Assembly (NCBI RefSeq): GCF_016411825.1
Contig: NZ_JAEKMH010000002.1
Span: 124,001-188,000, forward strand
Source: Devosia sediminis
GTDB lineage: Bacteria; Pseudomonadota; Alphaproteobacteria; Rhizobiales; Devosiaceae
Length of the DNA stretch: 64,000 nt
Direction: 5' to 3'
Shown: positions 8,996 through 17,991 of the stretch, piece after piece
How the letters are laid out: the number at the start of each line of letters is the position of its first letter
Position numbering within the stretch: the stretch's first letter is position 1
Notes under the pieces: model-generated
Database searches by the model: none
Seen by the model: only the letters and a program-made list of their open reading frames with translations
Told to the model about the DNA's origin: nothing
Program-made: the position numbers and the translations under genes

Positions 8996-9981
8996 GTCTC
9001 AAGGTCGTCGACAACACCACAGCCGAGCCGACGCATAAGCGCAATCCGGGCTATCCGCTCGATCTCGACTGGGTCGAGCGTGTGCGCATGAACCGCTCTG
9101 CGCTGGAACGCCGCGCCGGCTCGATCGGCGCGCGCCGCACGGTCAAGAAGGACTATCAATTGGCCTGGCTCCTGAAGGCGATCACCATGATCGACCTGAC
9201 GACGCTCAATGCCGACGATACCGATGGCCGTGTCGAGCGCCTCTGCGCCAAGGCCCGCAACCCGATCCGCCGCGACATTCTCGACCAGTTCGGCATGGGC
9301 AATCGCCGCATCCTGCCCGGCGCCGTCTGTGTCTACCACACCTTTGTTGGCACTGCGGTGCGGGCACTCGAAGGCACCGGCATTCCGGTCGCTGCGGTCT
9401 CCACCGCCTTCCCCCACGGCCTTGCGCCGGTCGAAACCAAGATCGCCGAGATCGAGGCTTCGGTGAAGGACGGTGCGAAAGAGATCGACATCGTCATCGA
9501 GCGCGGCATGGTGCTGCGCGGCGACTGGCAGGCGCTCTACGACCAGGTCAAGGCTTTCCGCAAAGCCTGTGGCGACGCCCATATCAAGACCATCCTGGGC
9601 ACCGGCGAACTCGCCACCCAGACCAATATCGCCAAGGCCTCGCTCGTCTGCATGCTGGCCGGCGCCGATTTCATCAAGACCTCAACCGGCAAGGAAAAGG
9701 TCAATGCCAATCTCGTGACGTCGCTGACCATGATCCGCATGATCCGCTGGTTCGCCGAGGAGACCGGCATCGAGATTGGCTACAAACCGGCCGGCGGCAT
9801 CGCCACATCAGGCGACGCGCTCAAATACATGGCGTTGATGAAGGAAGAACTGGGCAACCAGTGGCTGCAACCGCACCTCTTCCGCTTCGGCGCGTCGAGC
9901 CTGCTGACCGATATCGAACGGCAGCTCGAACACGGCCTCACCGGCCATTACGCCGCCGATTACAGGCAACCGATGGTCTAG
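8992..9981 (+). CDS. deoC: Deoxyribose-phosphate aldolase
   Basis: The 329-residue class I aldolase splits 2-deoxyribose-5-phosphate into acetaldehyde and glyceraldehyde-3-phosphate. The Schiff-base lysine is Lys229 in DFIKTSTGKE and the second catalytic lysine is Lys265 in GYKPAGGI. An N-terminal extension of about 50 residues is present compared with the E. coli enzyme, as in other alphaproteobacterial forms. Start overlaps the punA stop. The acetaldehyde it makes is the likely substrate of the ALDH encoded next. Confidence 0.95.
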   Translation: MSLKVVDNTTAEPTHKRNPGYPLDLDWVERVRMNRSALERRAGSIGARRTVKKDYQLAWLLKAITMIDLTTLNADDTDGRVERLCAKARNPIRRDILDQFGMGNRRILPGAVCVYHTFVGTAVRALEGTGIPVAAVSTAFPHGLAPVETKIAEIEASVKDGAKEIDIVIERGMVLRGDWQALYDQVKAFRKACGDAHIKTILGTGELATQTNIAKASLVCMLAGADFIKTSTGKEKVNANLVTSLTMIRMIRWFAEETGIEIGYKPAGGIATSGDALKYMALMKEELGNQWLQPHLFRFGASSLLTDIERQLEHGLTGHYAADYRQPMV

Positions 9982-9987
9982 CGAGGG

Positions 9988-10121
9988 CTCCCCCTCATCC
10001 GGCGCTAGCGCGCCACCTTCTCCCCGATGGGGAGAAGAACAGTCGGCTCCACTCCAATGACGAGCACGGAGCCATTCCTCTCCCCATCGGGGAGAGGTGC
10101 CCGAAGGGCGGTGAGGGGGAT
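9988..10121. repeat. Intergenic palindromic repeat, family A
   Basis: Two opposed hairpin units lie between deoC and the ALDH gene: CTCATCCGGCGCTAGCGCGC with TTCTCCCCGATGGGGAGAAG, and CTCTCCCCATCGGGGAGAGG followed by CCCGAAGGGCGGTGAGGGGG. The same organisation recurs at 16031-16162, 43872-43989 and, more divergently, 47572-47719. It contains no reading frame that looks coding. Confidence 0.8.
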
Positions 10122-10166
10122 GCTCGCCGCGACAACAGAATTCAGGCGCTCGCGAGGAGGCCACAC

Positions 10167-12539
10167 ATGAACAAGATCGCGCAAATCTTCGATAGCCTCG
10201 AATACGGTCCGGCCCCCGAGGCGCCCGATCAGGCCAATGCCTGGCTCGACAGCCACGGCCGGAAATTCGGCCATTTCATCGATGGCGCCTGGACCGAGCC
10301 CGGCAAGACCTTTGCCAGCGACAATCCCGCCAACGGACAAAAGCTCGCCGACATTACCGACGGCACCGCCGCCGATGTCGATGCCGCCGTGGCCGCCGCC
10401 CGCGCGGCCTTCCCGGCCTGGTCCGCCCTCCCGGGCTACCAGCGCGGCAAGTATCTCTATGCCATTGCCCGGGCCGTCCAGAAGCATGCGCGGCTCTTCG
10501 CCGTGCTCGAAAGCATGGACAATGGCAAGCCGATCCGCGAAAGCCGCGACGCCGACATTCCGCTGGTGGCGCGTCATTTCTACCACCATGCCGGCTGGGC
10601 CACGCATCTTTCCACCCAGTTTCCCGACCACGTCCCCTATGGCGTCTGCGGCCAGATCATTCCGTGGAATTTCCCACTGCTGATGCTGGCCTGGAAGATT
10701 GCCCCGGCTCTGGCTGCGGGCAATACGGTGGTGCTCAAGCCCGCCGAGTTTACCTCGCTGACGGCGCTGCTCTTCGCCGAGATCTGCGAGCGCATCGGCC
10801 TGCCCAAGGGCGTGGTCAACATCGTCACCGGCGAGGGCGACACCGGCGCCGCCATCGTCAACCACTCCGATGTCGACAAGATCGCCTTCACCGGCTCGAC
10901 TGAAGTGGGCAAGATTATCCGAGCCGCTACCGCAGGCTCCGGCAAGGGCCTCAGCCTAGAGCTCGGCGGCAAGTCGCCCTATATCGTCTTCGAGGATGCG
11001 GACCTCGACTCTGCCGTCGAAGGCCTCGTCGAAGCCATCTGGTTCAACCAGGGCCAGGTCTGCTGCGCCGGCTCGCGCCTCCTCGTGCAGGAATCGATCG
11101 AAGAGCGCTTCCTGGCGAAGGTCCGTACCCGCATGGCCAAGCTGCGCGTCGGCGATCCGCTCGACAAGTCCGTCGATATCGGCGCGCTGGTCGCCCCGGT
11201 ACAGGTCGAGCGCATCCGCGACCTGATGAAGCGCGGCGTCGCCGAAGGCGCTCATGTCTATGAGCCCGATGGCACGCTGCCGGCCAATGGCTGTTTCCTC
11301 AAGCCCGCTCTGGTCACCAATGTCTCGCCGGCTAATACGCTGGTCTCGGAGGAAATTTTCGGGCCGGTTCTGGTCGCCATGAGCTTCCGCACGCCCGAAG
11401 AAGCGGTGGCCCTGGCCAACAATTCCAAATATGGCCTCGCCGCCACGCTCTGGAGCGAGAACATCAATCTCGCCCTCGATATCGCACCAAAGCTCAAGGC
11501 CGGCGTAGTCTGGATCAACGGCACCAACAACTTTGACGCCGCCGTCGGTTTCGGTGGCTACAAGGAGAGCGGCTTCGGTCGCGAGGGCGGCCGCGAAGGC
11601 ATGAGCGTCTACCTCAAGCCAAGCTGGGAAAAGACGCTGAAGGCGGCTGCCCCCAGGGCAGCCCCTGCGATGGCGGGGGCATCGAGTAACCCGCTCGACA
11701 GCGACAGCCTCGACCAGACTGCAAAAATGTATATCGGCGGCAAGCAGGCTCGCCCCGATAGTGGCTACAACCGCCCGGTGCTCGCGGCCCATGGCGCGTC
11801 GGTCGGCGAAGTCGGCGAGGGCAATCGCAAGGACATCCGCAATGCCGTCGAAGCCGCCCGCTCAGCGCTCGGCTGGGGCACGACTGCGGCCCATTCCCGC
11901 GCGCAGATCCTCTATTTCCTCGCCGAAAACCTCGATTATCGCCGCGACGAATTCGCCGCCCGCATCGCGGCGCAGACCGGCGAAGATGGCGCGGCCGAAG
12001 TGCAGGCGTCCATCGAGCGGCTCTTCGCCTTTGCCGGCTGGGCCGACAAATACGATGGCGCCATCCACAATCCGCCGCAGCGCATGGTGGCAGCCGCCAT
12101 GGTTGAGCCACTGGGTGTGCTTGGCATTGTCGCGCCGCAGTCGCGACCGCTGCTGGGCTCCGTGGCGCTGCTCGCCCCGGCCATCGCCATGGGCAATACC
12201 GTGGTTTTGGTTCCCTCGGATCGCAGCCCGCTTTCCCTGACCGATTTCTACCAGGTGCTCGAAACCTCGGACATGCCCTCGGGCGTGGTCAACATCGTCA
12301 CCGGCGACAGCGTTAGCTTGGCCAAGACCCTGGCCGAGCACGATGGCGTCGATGGCATGTGGTTCATGGGCTCGGCCGAAGGCTCCGCCATGGTAGAAAA
12401 AGTCTCTGTGGGCAACTTGAAGCAGACCTGGACCTCGCGCGGTCTCGACTACGACCTCGCCGATCCGCGCTTCGCCGGGACCTATTTCCTGGGCAAGGCA
12501 ACGCAGGTGAAAAACGTCTGGATCCCCTACGGGGCTTAG
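10167..12539 (+). CDS. Two-domain aldehyde dehydrogenase, ALDH16 type
   Basis: The 790-residue protein has a complete ALDH domain (about 1-500) with catalytic Glu265 in LELGGKSP and nucleophile Cys299 in GQVCCAGSR. A second, shortened ALDH-like domain (about 520-790) keeps the NAD-fold pattern (PLGVLGIVAP, NTVVLVPSDR, GVVNIVTGD) but lacks both catalytic residues. This is the architecture of the ALDH16 family. ATG 10167 has a strong GAGGAGG site; longer frames start in the repeat. Position after deoC suggests it oxidises the acetaldehyde released there to acetate, but the true substrate is inferred. Confidence 0.9.
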   Translation: MNKIAQIFDSLEYGPAPEAPDQANAWLDSHGRKFGHFIDGAWTEPGKTFASDNPANGQKLADITDGTAADVDAAVAAARAAFPAWSALPGYQRGKYLYAIARAVQKHARLFAVLESMDNGKPIRESRDADIPLVARHFYHHAGWATHLSTQFPDHVPYGVCGQIIPWNFPLLMLAWKIAPALAAGNTVVLKPAEFTSLTALLFAEICERIGLPKGVVNIVTGEGDTGAAIVNHSDVDKIAFTGSTEVGKIIRAATAGSGKGLSLELGGKSPYIVFEDADLDSAVEGLVEAIWFNQGQVCCAGSRLLVQESIEERFLAKVRTRMAKLRVGDPLDKSVDIGALVAPVQVERIRDLMKRGVAEGAHVYEPDGTLPANGCFLKPALVTNVSPANTLVSEEIFGPVLVAMSFRTPEEAVALANNSKYGLAATLWSENINLALDIAPKLKAGVVWINGTNNFDAAVGFGGYKESGFGREGGREGMSVYLKPSWEKTLKAAAPRAAPAMAGASSNPLDSDSLDQTAKMYIGGKQARPDSGYNRPVLAAHGASVGEVGEGNRKDIRNAVEAARSALGWGTTAAHSRAQILYFLAENLDYRRDEFAARIAAQTGEDGAAEVQASIERLFAFAGWADKYDGAIHNPPQRMVAAAMVEPLGVLGIVAPQSRPLLGSVALLAPAIAMGNTVVLVPSDRSPLSLTDFYQVLETSDMPSGVVNIVTGDSVSLAKTLAEHDGVDGMWFMGSAEGSAMVEKVSVGNLKQTWTSRGLDYDLADPRFAGTYFLGKATQVKNVWIPYGA

Positions 12540-12558
12540 CCTCTCGACACCCCCAGAT

Positions 12559-12637
12559 GTCATCCCGGCGTAGGCCGGGATCCATCCTGAGACGTCTACG
12601 CATCTCATGATGGACCCCGGCCTACGCCGGGGTGACA
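12559..12637. repeat. Intergenic palindromic repeat, family C
   Basis: An almost perfect inverted repeat occurs between the ALDH gene and deoA. The left arm begins TGTCATCCCGGCGTAGGCC and the right arm ends CCTACGCCGGGGTGACA, with about 20 bases between. It resembles the tcatccc-type repeats widespread in Proteobacteria. A related copy with diverged arms is at 14012-14091. Confidence 0.85.
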
Positions 12638-12678
12638 GCGTGGAGGTGGAAGGGTCTGGAAACAAGAAGAGACGAAGC

Positions 12679-13998
12679 ATGGTCTTCCTCCCGCAAGAAG
12701 TCATCCTGAAGAAGCGCAATGGCGAGGCGCTCGCTCGGGAAGATATTGCCCGCTTCATCGCCGGCTTTGCCAATGGCTCGGTGTCTCACGCCCAGGCCGC
12801 TGCCTTTGCCATGGCGGTGTATTTCCAGGACATGTCGATGGACGAGCGCGTGGCGCTGACCCTGGCCATGCGGGACAGTGGCACCGTGCTCGACTGGTCC
12901 GATCTTGATGGCCCGGTGGCCGACAAGCATTCCACAGGCGGCGTGGGCGACAATGTCAGCCTCATGCTGGCGCCGATCCTTGCGGCGCTGGGCGTCTACG
13001 TGCCGATGATTTCCGGCCGTGGCCTTGGCCATACCGGCGGCACGCTCGACAAGTTCGATTCCATTCCCGGCTACCAGACCCAGCCGGACAACGCCCTCTT
13101 CCGCAAGGTGGTGCGGGAAGCCGGCTGCGCCATTATCGGCCAGACATCCGACCTCGCCCCGGCCGACAAGACGCTTTACGCCATCCGTGATGTCACCGGC
13201 ACGGTGGAATCCATCGCGCTGATCACCGCTTCCATTCTTTCGAAAAAGCTCGCGGCCGGGCTCGGCGCGTTGATCCTCGACGTGAAGACCGGCACCGGCG
13301 CCTTCATGCCGACTCTCGAACAGTCGCGGGCATTGGCCGAAAGCCTTGTCACCGTCGCCAATGGCGCGGGCCTCAAGACTGGCGCGCTGATCACCGACAT
13401 GAACGAGCCGCTGGCCTCTGCTGCCGGCAACGGCCTCGAAGTGCGCAATGCCGTCGATTTTCTCACCGGCGCGCATCAGGACGCACGCCTCCGTGAGGTG
13501 ACGCTCGCTCTCTGCGCCGAAATCGTGCTCATGACGGGCAGAGCCGCAACCCTGGATGAAGCGCGGGGCCGGGTGGATGACGCCCTCGACAGTGGCCGCG
13601 CCACCGAGCACTTTTCCAGGATGGTCACGGCGCTTGGCGGACCGGCCGATTTCGTCGACAACATGAATGCTCACCTCGCGCCTGCGCCCGTCATTCGCGA
13701 TGTGTATGCCGAGGGGCAGGGGACTATTTCGGCCATCGATACCCGCGGCGTGGGCATGGCTGTTGTCGCCTTGGGCGGCGGTCGCGCCACGCCCAGCGAT
13801 GTCATTGACCACCGCGTCGGCTTCGACCGGCTCGCCCCGCTGGGCGCGACAGCCGATGCGCAGACGCCCATCGCCCGTATCCACGCCGCCGATGAAGCGA
13901 GTGCCGAGGATGCCGAAAGGCGGCTCCGCGCCGCCTACGGGCTGGGCGGGACTGCGCCGAGCAATCCGCTGATTGCCGGACGCATTGAACCGACCTGA
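12679..13998 (+). CDS. deoA: Thymidine phosphorylase
   Basis: The 439-residue enzyme converts thymidine or deoxyuridine plus phosphate to base and deoxyribose-1-phosphate. Conserved segments include VADKHSTGGVGDNVSLMLAP (phosphate loop), SGRGLGHTGGTLDK and DVKTGTGAFM. Length matches E. coli DeoA (440). ATG 12679 is preceded by AAGAGA; the frame extends upstream to 12607 into the family C repeat, which I regard as non-coding. It shares the operon with deoC and deoB, with intergenic repeats between them. Confidence 0.95.
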   Translation: MVFLPQEVILKKRNGEALAREDIARFIAGFANGSVSHAQAAAFAMAVYFQDMSMDERVALTLAMRDSGTVLDWSDLDGPVADKHSTGGVGDNVSLMLAPILAALGVYVPMISGRGLGHTGGTLDKFDSIPGYQTQPDNALFRKVVREAGCAIIGQTSDLAPADKTLYAIRDVTGTVESIALITASILSKKLAAGLGALILDVKTGTGAFMPTLEQSRALAESLVTVANGAGLKTGALITDMNEPLASAAGNGLEVRNAVDFLTGAHQDARLREVTLALCAEIVLMTGRAATLDEARGRVDDALDSGRATEHFSRMVTALGGPADFVDNMNAHLAPAPVIRDVYAEGQGTISAIDTRGVGMAVVALGGGRATPSDVIDHRVGFDRLAPLGATADAQTPIARIHAADEASAEDAERRLRAAYGLGGTAPSNPLIAGRIEPT

Positions 13999-14011
13999 CA
14001 TTCCTCAACCG

Positions 14012-14091
14012 GGTCATTCCCGCGGAAGTGGGAACCCCTGTTTATGGGATCCGATCGAAAACGGAGGTCCCTGCTTTCGCGGGGATGACAC
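14012..14091. repeat. Intergenic palindromic repeat, family C (diverged)
   Basis: The inverted arms GGTCATTCCCGCGGAAGTGG and CTTTCGCGGGGATGACA lie between deoA and deoB. It is a diverged copy of the element at 12559-12637. The arms could form a long stem in the mRNA. Confidence 0.7.
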
Positions 14092-14143
14092 CGGGACAAG
14101 AATAGAAACGGCGTAAGGCCGTCTGAATATGAGGAAGAAAGCC

Positions 14144-15361
14144 ATGCCCCGCGCCATAGTCTGCCTGCTCGACAGCGTCGGTATCGGCGGCGCGCCTGAC
14201 GCCGCAACCTATGGCGATGTCGGCTCCAACACGGTCGGGCACATTGCCGAATGGGCCGCCGCCGGCAAGGCGGATCGCCAGGGCCTGCGGGCCGGTCCGC
14301 TCCATGTGCCCAACATGGATGCCATGGGCCTCGGCGCGGCGGTGCAACTCTCGACTGGCATCCTGCCGCCAAATCTCTCGGCGACGTCAAAGGGCGGGCG
14401 CTTCGGAATTGGCCGCGAGATCTCGAAGGGCAAGGACACGCCGTCGGGCCATTGGGAAATCGCCGGCGTTCCGGTGCCCTTCGATTGGGGCTATTTTCCA
14501 CAGCAACAGCCGGCGTTTCCCCCGGACCTGATTGCCGAATTCCTCCGCCGCACCGGCCTGCCGGGCATCCTCGGCGACAAGCATGCCTCGGGCACCGACA
14601 TCATCGCCGAACTCGGCGAAGAGCATATCCGGTCAGGCAAGCCCATTTGCTACACTTCCGTCGACTCGGTGTTCCAGATCGCCGCGCACGAGACCCATTT
14701 CGGCCTCGATAGGCTCTACGAAATCTGCCGCATCGCCTTTGAACTGACCGAGCCGCTCAAGATCGGCCGGGTGATCGCCCGGCCCTTTGTCGGCGAGACG
14801 CACGAGACCTTCAAGCGCACCGGCAACCGTCGCGATTTCGCGATCTCTCCGCCCGAACCGACCCTGCTCGATCGCAATGCGGGGGCCGGCAACCAGGTTT
14901 TTGCCATTGGCAAGATTTCCGACATCTATGCCGGCTCCGGCGTCACCCACAAACTCACGGGCACCGGCATTCCGCAGCTCTTCGACCGGACGCTCGAAGC
15001 CATGGAAATGGCCGCCGACCGTGCCTTCATCATGACCAATTTTGTCGATTTTGACTCTGAATACGGCCACCGCCGCGACGTGCCTGGCTATGCTGCGGCG
15101 CTCGAACTCTTCGACAGCCGCCTGCCTGAGATCATCGCCGCGATGCGCCACGACGACCTTCTGGTGTTGACCGCCGACCATGGCAATGATCCGACCTGGC
15201 CGGGCACCGACCATACCCGCGAACAGGTGCCGATCCTGGTCTTTTCCCCAGCCCTGCCCAAGGGAGAGATTGGCATTCGCCCGACCTTGGCTGATATAGG
15301 TGAAAGCATAGCCGCCTGGCTGGGCCTTGCGCCCGGCCGTCACGGCACGTCGTTCCTGTAG
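14144..15361 (+). CDS. deoB: Phosphopentomutase
   Basis: The 405-residue enzyme interconverts (deoxy)ribose-1-phosphate and the 5-phosphate, linking the phosphorylases to DeoC. Alkaline-phosphatase-superfamily metal sites are visible: LLDSVGIGG at the N-terminus, [10 protein letters not shown], and the C-terminal [22 protein letters not shown] 14144 has an AGGAAG site at proper distance; ATG 14129 is an alternative five codons earlier. It lies 14 bp upstream of upp. Confidence 0.95.
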   Translation: MPRAIVCLLDSVGIGGAPDAATYGDVGSNTVGHIAEWAAAGKADRQGLRAGPLHVPNMDAMGLGAAVQLSTGILPPNLSATSKGGRFGIGREISKGKDTPSGHWEIAGVPVPFDWGYFPQQQPAFPPDLIAEFLRRTGLPGILGDKHASGTDIIAELGEEHIRSGKPICYTSVDSVFQIAAHETHFGLDRLYEICRIAFELTEPLKIGRVIARPFVGETHETFKRTGNRRDFAISPPEPTLLDRNAGAGNQVFAIGKISDIYAGSGVTHKLTGTGIPQLFDRTLEAMEMAADRAFIMTNFVDFDSEYGHRRDVPGYAAALELFDSRLPEIIAAMRHDDLLVLTADHGNDPTWPGTDHTREQVPILVFSPALPKGEIGIRPTLADIGESIAAWLGLAPGRHGTSFL

Positions 15362-15375
15362 TTCAAGCTGAGGTC

Positions 15376-16023
15376 ATGAAGATGAGCAGAGTCGAAGGCA
15401 ATGTGACGGTCATCGATCACCCCCTGATCCAGCACAAGCTGACCATCATGCGGAACAAGGAGACCTCGATTGCCGGTTTCCGGCGGCTCCTGCGCGAGAT
15501 CGCGCACCTCATGTGTTACGAAGTCACCCGCGATCTCGAACTGGAAATGATCCCCATCGAGACGCCGATGTCGGAGATGCAGAGCCCGGCCATCAAGGGC
15601 AAGAAGCTGGTCTTTGCCTCGATCCTGCGCGCCGGCAATGGCCTGCTCGACGGTATGCTGGATCTCGTGCCGGCCGCCCGCGTCGCCCATATCGGCATCT
15701 ATCGCGACCACGAGACGCTGGAGCCGGTCGAATACTATTTCAAGGCGCCGTCCAACCTCGAAGATCGCCTCATCATCGTCGTCGATCCGATGCTGGCCAC
15801 CGGCAATTCGGCCACGGCCGCAATGGAAAAGCTCAAGGAGCGCGGCGCCAACAATATCCGTTTCCTGTGCCTCCTCGCCGCGCCCGAGGGCATCAAGCAT
15901 TTTTCCGAAGCCCATCCGGACGTGCCGATCTTCACCGCCTCGATCGACAGCCACCTCAACGAGAAGGGCTATATCGTGCCCGGCCTCGGCGATGCCGGCG
16001 ACCGCATGTACGGCACGCGATAA
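15376..16023 (+). CDS. upp: Uracil phosphoribosyltransferase
   Basis: The 215-residue enzyme makes UMP from uracil and PRPP, salvaging the base released upstream by cdd and deoA. The PRPP loop [12 protein letters not shown] and the C-terminal uracil-binding [16 protein letters not shown] are both present. Starts at 15376 and 15382 (two codons apart) are possible. It closes the nucleoside scavenging run; a family A repeat follows. Confidence 0.95.
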   Translation: MKMSRVEGNVTVIDHPLIQHKLTIMRNKETSIAGFRRLLREIAHLMCYEVTRDLELEMIPIETPMSEMQSPAIKGKKLVFASILRAGNGLLDGMLDLVPAARVAHIGIYRDHETLEPVEYYFKAPSNLEDRLIIVVDPMLATGNSATAAMEKLKERGANNIRFLCLLAAPEGIKHFSEAHPDVPIFTASIDSHLNEKGYIVPGLGDAGDRMYGTR

Positions 16024-16030
16024 CATTCTT

Positions 16031-16162
16031 TTCCTCTCCCCCTCGGGGAGAGGTGGCTCGGCGCAGCCGAGTCGGTGAGGGGGTATCTCAACGACCAGGG
16101 CTCGCTACGGCCGCTCCCCTCATCCGGCGCTTCGCGCCACCTTCTCCCCCATGGGGAGAAGA
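16031..16162. repeat. Intergenic palindromic repeat, family A
   Basis: Left unit TTCCTCTCCCCCTCGGGGAG followed by a CTCGGCGCAGCCGAG hairpin and GGTGAGGGGG; right unit CTCATCCGGCGCTTCGCGCC and CTCCCCCATGGGGAGAAG. Same layout as 9988-10121 and 43872-43989. It separates upp from the glyoxalase gene. Confidence 0.8.
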
Positions 16163-16190
16163 ACCGGGCGGAACTGCGAAAGGGAATAAA

Positions 16191-16586
16191 ATGGCAAGAC
16201 TTGCCCATTCGATGATCCGCGTCCTCGACGAGGAGCGTTCCGTCGATTTCTATCGCCGCGCTTTCGGCCTCGAAGTTGTCAACCGGCTCGAATTTGCCGA
16301 TTTCACGCTGGTTTACGTGGCCCATGAGCTCGATGGTTTCGAGCTGGAGCTGACCATCAATCACGGGCGTACCGATCCCTATGACCTCGGCGACGGTTAT
16401 GGACACCTGGCTGTCGTTGTCGACAACCTGCAGGCCGAGTTCGACCGCTTCACTGCCGAGGGTTTTGCCGTCGGCAAGCTGGTGGATTTCAAGAACGGCA
16501 ATGTCCCGGTCGCGCGCTTTTTCTTCGCCACCGATCCCGACGGCTACAAGATCGAAGTCATCCAGCGCGGCGGCCGGTTCCAGTAG
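16191..16586 (+). CDS. gloA: Lactoylglutathione lyase (glyoxalase I)
   Basis: The 131-residue vicinal oxygen chelate protein isomerises the hemithioacetal of methylglyoxal and glutathione to S-lactoylglutathione. It shows HSMIRVLDEERSVDFYRRAFG (metal His), ELELTINHGR (Glu), GYGHLAVVVDN (His) and DPDGYKIEVIQ (Glu), the four metal ligands of GlxI. ATG 16191 follows AAAGGGAA. It lies 29 bp after the repeat and is convergent with the HAD gene. Confidence 0.92.
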   Translation: MARLAHSMIRVLDEERSVDFYRRAFGLEVVNRLEFADFTLVYVAHELDGFELELTINHGRTDPYDLGDGYGHLAVVVDNLQAEFDRFTAEGFAVGKLVDFKNGNVPVARFFFATDPDGYKIEVIQRGGRFQ

Positions 16587-16592
16587 TCAGGG

Positions 16593-16710
16593 TGCCCCCC
16601 ACCTGACCTCCCCCTTAGACAGGGGGAGGGACGTTGCAGTTGATTTGGCTCGATGGTGCCACACCTGAGATCGGTTCCTCCCCCTTCAGGGGGAGGTTAG
16701 GTGGGGGGGC
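16593..16710. repeat. Intergenic palindrome between convergent genes
   Basis: The arms CCCCCCACCTGACCTCCCCC and CCTCCCCCTTCAGGGGGAGG with TTAGGTGGGGGG form a long inverted repeat. Being between convergent gloA and the HAD gene, it may serve as a bidirectional terminator. No long T-run is present. Related to the family B elements in its CCTCCCCCTT arms. Confidence 0.7.
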
Positions 16711-16720
16711 TTTTTGGCCG

Positions 16721-17347
16721 TTACTTCGCCTTGAGCGGCAGGCCCAGCGCGATCAGGTCGGCGCGCAGATGCACCGGATCCTTGAAGTGGATGCCCTTCA
16801 TGCCGAAGCGGCGGGCGGCCACGATATTGGGCTCACTGTCGTCGATGAAGACGCAAGCGTCCGGCGCCAGGCCATAGCGCTCGCAGAAGACGCGGTAGAA
16901 CCGCGGATCGGGCTTCACCAGCCCTTCGAGACCCGAAACGATCACCCCGTCGAACTTCTCGAGGAACGGCCATTCCCCCAGCCGCGTCATCCACTTTTCC
17001 CAGGAGAAATTGGTGATGGCGAAGGTCGGAATGTCCTGATCGATCAGCTCGTTGTGGATGTCGATCGTGCCCTGGATGAAGGGGCCGAAAGTCTCCGTCC
17101 AGCGTTCGTCGAAGGCCTTGATTTCGCGCCAGTATTTGGGGAAGCGGGTGACCAGCTTGGCCACGCCCTCGGCATAGATTTCGCCGGCGTCGAATTCGAG
17201 ATTCCAGTCGCTGGTGCAGATGGTCTGGTGGAACCACAGCGCATCTTCTTCCGTCTCGAACAGCTTGCGGAAGAGATACATCGGGTTCCAGTCGACGAAG
17301 ACGCCGCCGAGATCAAAGACGGGGATGATGGTGTCGTGTTCGTGCAT
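16721..17347 (-). CDS. HAD family hydrolase
   Basis: The 208-residue HAD-superfamily protein has motif I FDLGGVFVDW (nucleophile Asp; the second Asp is replaced by Gly, as in YihX-like members), motif II ITNFSW, motif III Lys in LVKPDPRFY and motif IV FIDDSEPN. Substrate is unknown; YihX-like enzymes act on sugar phosphates. ATG 17347 is chosen; a longer frame to 17650 overlaps the pilus gene upstream and was rejected. It lies 68 bp downstream of the minor pilin genes on the same strand. Confidence 0.9.
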   Translation of the reverse strand: MHEHDTIIPVFDLGGVFVDWNPMYLFRKLFETEEDALWFHQTICTSDWNLEFDAGEIYAEGVAKLVTRFPKYWREIKAFDERWTETFGPFIQGTIDIHNELIDQDIPTFAITNFSWEKWMTRLGEWPFLEKFDGVIVSGLEGLVKPDPRFYRVFCERYGLAPDACVFIDDSEPNIVAARRFGMKGIHFKDPVHLRADLIALGLPLKAK

Positions 17348-17415
17348 GCTCGTCTCCGGCCAGTCGGGGAAGGATGGCCGGCTTCTGCCATGGTCGCCGC
17401 TGTCGGGCAAGCCGG

Positions 17416-17991
17416 CTAGGGCGCGGCGATGTCCCCACCAAAACGGGGCATGAAGAAGCTCGATCGATGGAGATCGACGGGCATTTCGAAGATCACGCCG
17501 AGCAGCGGCGTATAGGTGGCGGATGCCTCGGCCGCGATCACCGTCCGCTCCCGGGCAATGGCGATCATCTCTGCCGGCAACGGATAGGGATTTCCGACCG
17601 TATAGGGCGTCGTGCTCGAATAGTCCCCGTCCTCGAATTGCCGGGTCCATACCACCGTAGCGACGCCATCTGCATCCACGGCGACAGCCGTCACCACCTG
17701 GCGCACGTCGGCGGAAGAATAAGGCGTCATGATGCCGCTGGCGGCGCGGAAATAGTCCTGCAATTGCGTGGCGGTGACCCTTTCCTCCATGCGAGCCACG
17801 AGGTCGCCTACGGCGCCGGCCACCGACTGCACCTTGCGGTCCATGGTAATCAGGATGCTCGCTTCCAGCGTACCGACATAGACCAGCAGCATGATCGGCA
17901 GGATCAACGCGAACTCGACGGCGGCAACACCGCTTTCGCCTCGACGCAGGCGGCGCGCCAAAAGGGCCAGCTTTGCGCGCCTCCCGGTCAC
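17416..17991 (-). CDS. TadE/TadG-family minor pilin (second)
   Basis: The 191-residue protein has a basic N-terminus and a pilin-like motif RRGESGVAAVEFALILPIM followed by a hydrophobic helix, then a periplasmic domain. This is the TadE-like pseudopilin pattern, thought to be processed by the prepilin peptidase and used in Tad pilus assembly. The start is GTG 17991, which overlaps the stop of the upstream tadE gene (GTGA); no ATG is available at the right place. The pair is transcribed away from the main tad operon. Confidence 0.85.
   Translation of the reverse strand: MTGRRAKLALLARRLRRGESGVAAVEFALILPIMLLVYVGTLEASILITMDRKVQSVAGAVGDLVARMEERVTATQLQDYFRAASGIMTPYSSADVRQVVTAVAVDADGVATVVWTRQFEDGDYSSTTPYTVGNPYPLPAEMIAIARERTVIAAEASATYTPLLGVIFEMPVDLHRSSFFMPRFGGDIAAP

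Noticed and set aside
9988..16162. Repeated palindromes as a CRISPR array
   Set aside because: Copies are far apart, not regularly spaced, and differ in sequence; there are no spacers and no cas genes.
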